A DNA stretch of 5,837 nucleotides from an uncultured Ruminococcus sp. GTDB lineage: Bacteria; Bacillota; Clostridia; Oscillospirales; Ruminococcaceae. The stretch is taken from assembly GCA_937898375.1 (NCBI GenBank), contig CALEJX010000042.1, forward strand, positions 1 through 5,837, written 5' to 3'. Within the stretch, counting starts at the first letter, position 1, and each line of letters opens with the position of its first letter. Under the pieces are notes generated by a model. It was not told where the DNA came from. It worked only from the letters and a program-made list of their open reading frames with translations, and made no database searches. The position numbers and the translations under genes were made by a program. Shown here piece after piece: positions 1 through 4,577 of the stretch.

Positions 1-18
1 CAAGCCATAGTCACAAAT

Positions 19-310
19 GTAGGGGCTTGGCGAAATTTCTGCTCGCAAGCTCACAGAAATTGACGTCCCGTTTCGGGGAGTTTCAAGGTTTGGATTGTTA
101 CGAAGTCGAGTGGGTGAACGAAACGGGCGAACGCTGTTCGCCCCTACCGCCATTTGTGGGGATTATCGAGATTGTGCGAGGTTGTGCAGACGTGCCGTGG
201 TAAAATGTTGCGCCGTACAGTGTTTGAAACAATGTAATGAACGTTGTACGGATATCGCAGAATTGGACAGGCGAGTAAGAAGTGGGACGTCGAGGACGCC
301 GCTCCCCTAC
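19..310. repeat. Cluster of intergenic palindromic repeats
   Basis: This gene-free stretch holds several short symmetrical sequences. GTAGGGG at 19-25 recurs in inverse as CCCCTAC at 141-147 and 304-310. GACGTCCC at 62-69 is mirrored by GGGACGTC at 284-291, so the outer ends of the region are related by inversion. Inside are AATTTCTG/CAGAAATT (34-41/54-61), a perfect 8-bp hairpin GGGCGAAC/GTTCGCCC (125-132/136-143), and CCGTACA/TGTACGG (213-219/245-251). GTAGGGG-tagged palindromes are, from general knowledge, common as dispersed intergenic repeats in gut Firmicutes. No RBS-supported gene is visible; the open frames across it encode Cys/Arg-rich, unprotein-like sequence. Confidence 0.6.
125..143. 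repeat. Perfect 8-bp hairpin repeat unit
   Basis: GGGCGAAC (125-132) and GTTCGCCC (136-143) are perfect inverted copies around a 3-base loop, directly followed by CTAC. There is no T-run, so it is not an intrinsic terminator. It is more likely a REP-like dispersed repeat unit. Confidence 0.65.
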
Positions 311-380
311 ATGGTTTGTGAAAATATCAATAATGTGTGGATAACGCAAGTGAGTTTGCAAGCAACCCAATATAAATAAT

Positions 381-415
381 AAAACCGCCCATGGAACAGA
401 CCCACGGGCGGTTTT
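381..415. terminator. Bidirectional intrinsic terminator upstream of the small-ORF unit
   Basis: AAAACCGCCC (381-390) pairs with GGGCGGTTTT (406-415). After one A/C mismatch, TGG (392-394) pairs with CCA (402-404), closing a 7-base loop. The A and T flanks give short U-tracts in both directions. No gene precedes it in the window, so it may insulate the following promoter, whose -35 box starts 3 bases later, or end transcription entering from the left. Confidence 0.75.
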
Positions 416-417
416 GA

Positions 418-446
418 TTGACAATAATTATCTTTTGTGCTATATT
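418..446 (+). promoter_or_regulatory. Consensus sigma-A-type promoter for the 35-residue ORF
   Basis: The -35 box TTGACA (418-423) is a perfect match. A 17-base spacer separates it from TATATT (441-446). The predicted start, about 7 bases downstream, falls at 453-454, exactly where the left arm of the long inverted repeat begins. The mRNA leader would then be about 93 nt. Confidence 0.8.
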
Positions 447-481
447 AAATTTCGGAGCATACCAGAACGGTAGGCGGTTGT

Positions 482-538
482 CCTCTCGACGATGCAGTTC
501 GGAGTATCACTTAGGGTGAAATCGAGTGCGGAGGGAGG
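482..538 (+). promoter_or_regulatory. Structured leader with anti-Shine-Dalgarno
   Basis: CCTCTC (482-487) can pair with the Shine-Dalgarno GGGAGG (533-538) over 6 bp with one G-U. A competing stem, CTCGA/TCGAG (485-489/522-526), encloses a small TCAC/GTGA hairpin near 506-518. Bases 482-485 are also part of the left arm that pairs with the mRNA 3' end. The leader therefore has at least three mutually exclusive folds, as expected for a translationally controlled small-toxin message. Folding is by eye only. Confidence 0.45.
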
Positions 539-546
539 TTGATAGA

Positions 547-654
547 ATGGATATTGTATACATTGTTTACATATTGCTGACTATTGCCTTGATATCGGTG
601 TCAACAGAGTTTTTGAAAGCTCTTGCTAAGCTGATAAAAAGGATAAAAAAATAA
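547..654 (+). CDS. Candidate type I toxin: 35-residue hydrophobic/basic peptide
   Basis: This short ORF has an excellent Shine-Dalgarno, GGGAGG at 533-538, 8 bases before the ATG, and a near-perfect promoter 100 bases upstream. The peptide starts MDIVYIVYILLTIALISV. Residues 3-18 form one likely membrane helix. Residues 22-35 are amphipathic and strongly basic (K24, K28, K31, R32, K34, K35). This matches the general shape of membrane-active type I toxins (Fst, TisB, BsrG-like groups), although I recognise no specific family by sequence. Its stop codon lies inside the A-rich flank of a bidirectional hairpin, and a convergent minus-strand promoter would make an antisense RNA over the 3' end. 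Expression is likely held down by that antisense RNA and by mRNA folding. Alternatives are a small membrane regulator or a passenger of a MITE-like element. That it is a real gene seems likely; toxicity is inferred. Confidence 0.7.
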   Translation: MDIVYIVYILLTIALISVSTEFLKALAKLIKRIKK

Positions 655-735
655 CCGCCCAGTCCTTCCAAAACGCGGCGGCTATTTCAGCTTAAACTTT
701 TGAGGACAACCGTCTATCGGTATGCTCCCTTTTTC
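645..735 (-). ncRNA. Predicted antisense antitoxin RNA, about 90 nt
   Basis: A minus-strand promoter (743-771) predicts a start near 735, and a strong minus-strand terminator ends near 645. The transcript has no plausible coding frame. It is fully complementary to the 3' end of the small-ORF mRNA, including the right inverted-repeat arm, so it could invade the mRNA's end-to-end duplex and promote cleavage. Convergent antisense RNA over a shared hairpin is the layout known from type I systems such as the par locus of pAD1 and txpA/RatA. Existence and role are inferred from promoter and terminator alone. Confidence 0.6.
649..687. terminator. Bidirectional hairpin shared by the ORF and the antisense RNA
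   Basis: AAATAACCGCC (649-659) faces GGCGGCTATTT (677-687), pairing throughout except for one A/C mismatch (654/682). Read on the minus strand, the stem is followed by seven U residues (complement of 645-651), which makes a strong terminator. Read on the + strand only TTT follows, so it should be leaky, letting some toxin-strand transcripts reach the right inverted-repeat arm. Confidence 0.75.
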
Positions 736-742
736 TAAGTAA

Positions 743-771
743 ATTGTAACACATTTCGGCTTGATTGTCAA
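743..771 (-). promoter_or_regulatory. Near-perfect minus-strand promoter for the antisense RNA
   Basis: Read on the minus strand, TTGACA (complement of 766-771) is followed by exactly 17 bases and then TACAAT (complement of 743-748). No minus-strand gene lies downstream, only the 3' side of the small-ORF unit, so this promoter is best explained by a non-coding antisense RNA. It sits back-to-back with the promoter of the pseudouridine synthase gene. Confidence 0.8.
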
Positions 772-791
772 GGAAAATGTTTCGCACACAT

Positions 792-821
792 TTGACTTTT
801 TGCGGTATCATATGCTATAAT
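792..821 (+). promoter_or_regulatory. Promoter of the pseudouridine synthase gene
   Basis: TTGACT (792-797), an 18-base spacer and a perfect TATAAT (816-821) predict a start near 828 and a leader of about 27 nt. This start lies downstream of the upstream in-frame ATG at 765, which argues that translation begins at 855. Confidence 0.8.
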
Positions 822-854
822 CTTCATAAGAAAATCGTCAGAAAGGCTTTTACT

Positions 855-1580
855 ATGAGACTTGATAAATTTGTTTCTTCACAACGCAGCGACATCTCTC
901 GAAGCATGGTGAGAGAGCTTTGCAGAAAAGGTCAGGTGACTGTCAATGGTAAAGTCGCAAAGGCGGCTGATACCAAGGTCAGTGAAAACGACATTGTTGC
1001 TGTTAAAGGCGTGGAGATATGCTATAAAAAGTTCGTTTATATCATGATGAACAAGCCGCAGGGGGTGGTATGCTCCACCCGTGACGGAGAGTCGAAAACT
1101 GTCCTTGAGCTTGTGCCGCCTGAGATGTTCAGGGAGGGGCTTTTCCCTGCAGGCAGGCTCGATAAAGATACTGAGGGCTTTGTGCTTCTCACTGATGACG
1201 GCGCTCTTGCTCACAGAATGTTGTCGCCTAAGACCCATGTTCCGAAAACTTATTTCGTCAGACTTCGTGACCCTTGGCAGGAAAATTACGCTCAGGCTTT
1301 CGCTGAAGGCATGACTATCGACGGAGGAGAGAAATGTTTGCCTGCGGAATTTGTCGGAGATCGTAACTGTCCTGATGAATGTACTGTTGTGCTCCATGAG
1401 GGAAAGTATCACCAAGTCAAGAGAATGTTTGAAAAACTGGGGAATAAAGTGGTCTTTTTAAAGCGTACAAAAATCGGCGACCTGGCTTTAAACCCCGATC
1501 TGCCGCTTGGAAGCTGTTTGGAGATAATGCACAAAGATGTTGAAAGATTATTGACAACGAAATCGTTTGAATGTAAATGA
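855..1580 (+). CDS. rsuA: 16S rRNA pseudouridine synthase, RsuA/RluE family
   Basis: The product of 241 residues isomerises a uridine to pseudouridine in ribosomal RNA in the cytoplasm, most likely U516 of 16S rRNA. An S4 RNA-binding domain spans roughly residues 1-60 (MRLDKFVSSQ at the start, CRKGQVTVNG at 23-32). The catalytic domain follows: NKPQGVVCS near 66-74, the family motif AGRLDKDTEGFVLLTDDG (99-116) with catalytic Asp103, and the C-terminal HEGKYHQVKRMF signature (181-192). Length matches the family (about 230-245). I chose the ATG at 855 because AGAAAGG (839-845) precedes it at proper spacing, the S4 domain begins at once, and a promoter predicts transcription starting near 828. 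An in-frame extension to 765 adds 30 unrelated residues. RluE, RluF or RluB specificity cannot be excluded by eye. No terminator is visible after the stop, so read-through into the next gene is possible. Confidence 0.92.
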   Translation: MRLDKFVSSQRSDISRSMVRELCRKGQVTVNGKVAKAADTKVSENDIVAVKGVEICYKKFVYIMMNKPQGVVCSTRDGESKTVLELVPPEMFREGLFPAGRLDKDTEGFVLLTDDGALAHRMLSPKTHVPKTYFVRLRDPWQENYAQAFAEGMTIDGGEKCLPAEFVGDRNCPDECTVVLHEGKYHQVKRMFEKLGNKVVFLKRTKIGDLALNPDLPLGSCLEIMHKDVERLLTTKSFECK

Positions 1581-1649
1581 TTACCTATTCTATGTGAATT
1601 TTCGTCAATATTCATAATGAGATATAATAAAGTTTAGTAAAAAAAACTC

Positions 1650-1678
1650 TTGCGGGTCTGTTAAAAATTTGTTATGAT
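1650..1678 (+). promoter_or_regulatory. Promoter of the ABC ATPase gene
   Basis: TTGCGG (1650-1655), a 17-base spacer and TATGAT (1673-1678) predict a start near 1685 and a leader of about 50 nt. A second TATAAT at 1623-1628 could be a tandem upstream promoter, but its -35 region (TTTCGT) is poor. Confidence 0.6.
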
Positions 1679-1733
1679 AATAGCATAGCTAATTAGGATA
1701 TTAGTAAAATTCAAATAGGGAGGTCCTTTTTTA

Positions 1734-2876
1734 ATGGCAAGTGTATCATTAAGGGAAATTTATAAGAAGTACGCAGGCGGCGTTATCGCTGTTTCAGACT
1801 TCAACATTGAGATCAAGGATAAGGAGTTCATCATCCTCGTAGGTCCTTCTGGCTGCGGTAAGTCTACAACACTTAGAATGATCGCAGGTCTTGAAGAGAT
1901 CAGCGAAGGCGAGCTTTACATCGGCGACAGACTTGTAAACGACATCGCTCCTAAGGATAGAGATATCGCAATGGTATTCCAGAACTACGCTCTGTATCCT
2001 CACATGACAGTATTTGAGAACATGGCATTCGGTCTGAAGCTCAGAAAGGTACCAAAGGACGAGATCGCAAGAAAGGTTGAGGAAGCTGCAAGAATACTTG
2101 ACATCGCTCACCTTCTTGACAGAAAGCCAAAGGCTCTCTCCGGTGGTCAGAGACAGCGTGTAGCCCTCGGTAGAGCTATCGTTCGTGAGCCACAGGTATT
2201 CCTTCTTGACGAGCCTCTTTCAAACCTCGACGCTAAACTGAGAGCACAGATGAGAACTGAGATCTCTAAGCTCCACAAGAAGCTTGGTACTACATTCATC
2301 TACGTAACTCATGACCAGACAGAGGCTATGACAATGGGTGACCGTATCGTAGTTATGAAGGACGGTTACATCCAGCAGATCGACACACCAACAAATCTTT
2401 ACAACGATCCAGTAAACCAGTTCGTTGCAGGATTCATTGGTTCACCACAGATGAACTTCATCGACGCTAAGCTTCTCAAGGTAGACGGCAAGTATGTTGT
2501 TGAATTCGGTTCTGAGGATACAAAGACAACAAGAGGCGTTAAGTATCAGGTAGCAGTTCCAGAGTCTAAGGTTGATCCTGAAGTTCTCGAGCCACTGGTT
2601 GATCAGGAAGTTGTTCTTGGTGTTCGTCCAGAGTGTATCCATGACGAGCCTGTATTCCTTGCTCAGGCTACAACAGGCGTTATCAACACAACTGTTGAAG
2701 TAACTGAAATGATGGGTGCTGAGACATATCTGTATCTCAACTGCGAGGGTATCCAGCTCACAGCTAGAGTTTCACCTCGTTCTGATGTTCGTCCACAGGA
2801 TGAGCTCAAGGTTGCTATCGATCCTAACAGAATCCATATCTTCGATAAGGAAACTGAGAAGGCAGTTCTTAACTAA
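1734..2876 (+). CDS. Sugar ABC transporter ATP-binding protein, MsmK/UgpC/MalK type
   Basis: The 380-residue cytoplasmic ATPase powers carbohydrate (CUT1-type) ABC importers. All nucleotide-binding motifs are intact: Walker [10 protein letters not shown] (37-45), Q-loop Gln83 in [11 protein letters not shown], signature [14 protein letters not shown] (135-148), Walker B VFLLDE (155-160) with catalytic Glu160, D-loop SNLD, and switch His193. The C-terminal 140 residues are the TOBE/OB regulatory region of this subfamily (GVRPE at about 315). The start is fixed by AGGGAGG (1717-1723), 10 bases upstream, and the gene ends in tandem TAA stops. No permease or solute-binding gene adjoins it and it has its own promoter and terminator. 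It may therefore serve several importers in trans, as MsmK does in streptococci. Lysine is almost always AAG and other codons look strongly biased, suggesting high expression. Substrate cannot be told from sequence. Confidence 0.93.
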   Translation: MASVSLREIYKKYAGGVIAVSDFNIEIKDKEFIILVGPSGCGKSTTLRMIAGLEEISEGELYIGDRLVNDIAPKDRDIAMVFQNYALYPHMTVFENMAFGLKLRKVPKDEIARKVEEAARILDIAHLLDRKPKALSGGQRQRVALGRAIVREPQVFLLDEPLSNLDAKLRAQMRTEISKLHKKLGTTFIYVTHDQTEAMTMGDRIVVMKDGYIQQIDTPTNLYNDPVNQFVAGFIGSPQMNFIDAKLLKVDGKYVVEFGSEDTKTTRGVKYQVAVPESKVDPEVLEPLVDQEVVLGVRPECIHDEPVFLAQATTGVINTTVEVTEMMGAETYLYLNCEGIQLTARVSPRSDVRPQDELKVAIDPNRIHIFDKETEKAVLN

Positions 2877-2904
2877 TAAGAATTTTTATCATATTGATAT
2901 GACC

Positions 2905-2932
2905 AAAAAGTACGGCTTTGTCCGTACTTTTT
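2905..2932 (+). terminator. Intrinsic terminator of the ABC ATPase gene
   Basis: AAAAAGTACGG (2905-2915) pairs perfectly with CCGTACTTTTT (2922-2932) around a 6-base loop. The T-run gives the U-tract. It separates the ATPase gene from the lipoprotein gene that follows. Confidence 0.9.
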
Positions 2933-2989
2933 GTGTTATATGCGGTATGAAACCGATTTCGTTTATCATAGACTAGAAAGGTACATATA

Positions 2990-4237
2990 ATGGATACAAA
3001 GAAATTGCTGGCGGTACTTGTGAGCGCTGCCATGTGCGGAGCGACTTTTGCAGGCTGTGGAAATAGTGCGGACAGCTCAAAGGCTGAAAGCAAGGCGGAA
3101 GCTTCAAGCTCGCAGGCTGAGAAAATGCCTGAAACTGACGAGGAGTGGACTCAGGCTATGTATGACAAGGCTATGGTGTCATATGGCAACACTTCTATGA
3201 TGCAGAATGTTATAAAGAAAGCGCAGTCAGGAGAAAAGGTGACGGTGGCGTATCTTGGCGGCTCTATCACTGAGGGTATATCCGCAGGTGCAGACGGCTG
3301 TTATGCTAAGCTCACTTTTGATTATTTTGCCGAGAAGTTCGGCACGGGGGATAACGTTTCGTATGTGAACGCAGGTCTTAGCGGTACGCCGTCAAAGCTT
3401 GGAATACTCAGGCTTGACAGAGATGTGCTGGCTTATGAGCCTGACATATGCTTTATCGAATTTGCGGTAAATGACGGCACGGTGGCTGACTATCAGAACG
3501 CTTACGAGTCAATAGTGAGAACGCTTTTGCAGAAGAATATCACGCCTGTTCTGCTGTTCTCGGTGGCGGAAAATGACCACTCAGCTCAGGACTATATGAA
3601 GCAGATAGGCGAGTTTTATCACCTGCCGATGATTTCATACTGTGACGCACTGAGATATCTTTTCGCAAACAACAGAATGACTTGGAAAGATTTCTCCGAC
3701 GATCAGTCGCACCCTAACACTGAGGGTCACAAGCTTGTGGCTTCAATGATAGACTACTATTTTGACACTGTTATGGACGTTGCGCCTGAGGGCGATTATG
3801 TTATGCCGACAGACACTGTTTTCTCTCCACGAGAGGTTGACGCTCATATGTATGAGGGCGACAGCCTTACGCCAACAAGTCTTGGCAGTTGGAAAGAAGG
3901 CTCGGACATTGCAAGCTTCACAAAGGGCTGGACTTATGACAACACCGGTGACAACAGCCCTATCGTATTTGAGTTCAAGGGCAAAAAGTTCCTTTACATG
4001 ATATACAAAGAAGTGAAGCAGGGGGAGTATGGCAAGCTTCATGTTAAGGTAACAGCGGACGGAGAGGTTTATGACGAAAGCGACTACGATACCATAAGTC
4101 CGTCAGGTTGGGGAAATGCTCAGATACAGAATATAGCCATGATGCCAGAGGATACCGACTACACTGTTGAGATCTCAATGGCAGCTGGTGACGAGGACAA
4201 GCACGGCGAAGTGCTTGCGTTCGGCTATACTGAGTAG
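2990..4237 (+). CDS. SGNH/GDSL hydrolase lipoprotein (probable carbohydrate esterase)
   Basis: This 415-residue surface lipoprotein has a type II signal peptide with lipid-modified Cys23 (lipobox FAGC), then a Ser/Ala/Lys/Glu-rich tether (24-47). The SGNH domain spans about 82-262. Block I AYLGGSITEG (88-96) gives nucleophile Ser92, NAGLSGTPS (127-135) the oxyanion Gly, EFAVND (157-162) gives Asn161, and DDQSHPNTEGH (237-247) gives Asp238 and His241. Residues 270-415 form a separate, probably beta-rich domain with many aromatics that I cannot assign; a sugar-binding role is possible. Proximity to a GH5 lipoprotein suggests deacylation of plant polysaccharide, for example an acetyl esterase, but the substrate is inference. 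The start is supported by AGAAAGG (2975-2981), 8 bases upstream. A -10-like TATCAT lies at 2964-2969 without a convincing -35 box. Confidence 0.85.
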   Translation: MDTKKLLAVLVSAAMCGATFAGCGNSADSSKAESKAEASSSQAEKMPETDEEWTQAMYDKAMVSYGNTSMMQNVIKKAQSGEKVTVAYLGGSITEGISAGADGCYAKLTFDYFAEKFGTGDNVSYVNAGLSGTPSKLGILRLDRDVLAYEPDICFIEFAVNDGTVADYQNAYESIVRTLLQKNITPVLLFSVAENDHSAQDYMKQIGEFYHLPMISYCDALRYLFANNRMTWKDFSDDQSHPNTEGHKLVASMIDYYFDTVMDVAPEGDYVMPTDTVFSPREVDAHMYEGDSLTPTSLGSWKEGSDIASFTKGWTYDNTGDNSPIVFEFKGKKFLYMIYKEVKQGEYGKLHVKVTADGEVYDESDYDTISPSGWGNAQIQNIAMMPEDTDYTVEISMAAGDEDKHGEVLAFGYTE

Positions 4238-4273
4238 ATTTTAAGAATTTTAGCAAGAGGTTAAAATATTAAT

Positions 4274-4345
4274 AAGGCAGATGTGCTTTTTCCATTAGCG
4301 GCTGTGTAAACGGCTTGCTGTGAAAAGCCGTCTGCCTTTGTTTTT
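4274..4345 (+). terminator. Branched intrinsic terminator after the SGNH gene
   Basis: AAGGCAGA (4274-4281) pairs with TCTGCCTT (4331-4338), followed by TGTTTTT. Nested inside is ACGGCTT/AAGCCGT (4310-4316/4325-4331), which shares T4331 with the outer stem. A second CGGCT at 4299-4303 could compete for the same AGCCG, so two alternative inner folds are possible. Confidence 0.7.
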
Positions 4346-4451
4346 GCGTGGATTTATGTGGCGTTATGTACAAATTGGAAAGCTGTGATTTGTGAGTGTA
4401 TACAAGAATTTGAATAAATACGCAAATAAAGAATTTATCCCCCGTTCATTT

Positions 4452-4480
4452 TCATTTTATTTATATTTTGGTGCTATAAT
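4452..4480 (+). promoter_or_regulatory. Extended -10 promoter of the GH5 gene
   Basis: A perfect TATAAT (4475-4480) carries the extended-10 TG at 4472-4473. The -35 region is weak (TCATTT at 4452-4457, or TTCATT one base earlier). The predicted start is near 4487, giving a leader of about 90 nt. A second, weaker candidate is TTGGAA (4375-4380), 18 bases, TATACA (4399-4404). Apart from this and the preceding terminator, I see no gene between 4238 and 4577. Confidence 0.65.
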
Positions 4481-4496
4481 GGTTTGTGTAGAGATA

Positions 4497-4541
4497 CAGA
4501 GGTGCAAAATAGTTTTGTGCCTTTGATTTTATATGAAAATC
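4497..4541 (+). promoter_or_regulatory. Tandem hairpins in the GH5 mRNA leader
   Basis: Bases 4497-4509 pair with 4513-4525 over 13 bp including three G-U pairs, around a TAG loop, only about 10 nt from the predicted transcript start. GATTTT (4525-4530) can pair with AAAATC (4536-4541) in a second small stem that shares G4525. No U-tract follows the first stem, so mRNA stabilisation or protein binding is more plausible than termination. Folding is by eye. Confidence 0.45.
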
Positions 4542-4564
4542 TGAATCTGTATGGCAGGCGGCGG

Positions 4565-4572
4565 AAAGGTGA
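4565..4572 (+). promoter_or_regulatory. RBS deciding the GH5 start
   Basis: AAAGGTGA (4565-4572) lies 5 bases before the ATG at 4578, so translation should begin there. The in-frame ATG at 4551 has no RBS and would put the RBS inside the gene; the ATG at 4587 is too far away. Confidence 0.7.
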
Positions 4573-4577
4573 TATCT

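Larger units (their letters stand above)
454..728. repeat. Long inverted repeat (arms 454-485 and 702-728) around the small ORF
   Basis: Bases 454-463 are the perfect inverse complement of 719-728 (10 bp). Bases 469-485 pair with 702-718 over 17 bp, 15 Watson-Crick and 2 G-U. The only interruption is a 5-base bulge, AGAAC at 464-468. As RNA, the two ends of a + strand transcript would form a 27-bp duplex enclosing the ORF. Both predicted promoters lie outside the arms and fire inward. The right arm is followed by CTTTTTC (729-735), so read-through transcripts could end there. The alternative reading is the terminal repeats of a small MITE-like element, but I see no clear target duplication. 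Confidence 0.85.

Noticed and set aside
95..424. Overlapping open frames on both strands in the first 424 bases
   Set aside because: They run through palindromic repeats and the terminator, lack an RBS, and encode Cys/Arg-rich or proline-rich sequence with no protein-like pattern.
765..854. 30-residue N-terminal extension of the pseudouridine synthase
   Set aside because: The promoter at 792-821 lies within it, and a good RBS and the S4 domain start point to the ATG at 855.
879..1415. Long minus-strand frame opposite the pseudouridine synthase
   Set aside because: It lies fully antisense to a clearly conserved enzyme gene and has no recognisable motif.
2964..2969. Possible -10 box TATCAT before the SGNH gene
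   Set aside because: There is no convincing -35 box at 16-18 bases, so I did not call a promoter.
4551..4577. Earlier ATG of the GH5 gene
   Set aside because: It would place the real RBS inside the gene and add nine residues (MAGGGKVIS) before a normal lipoprotein signal.
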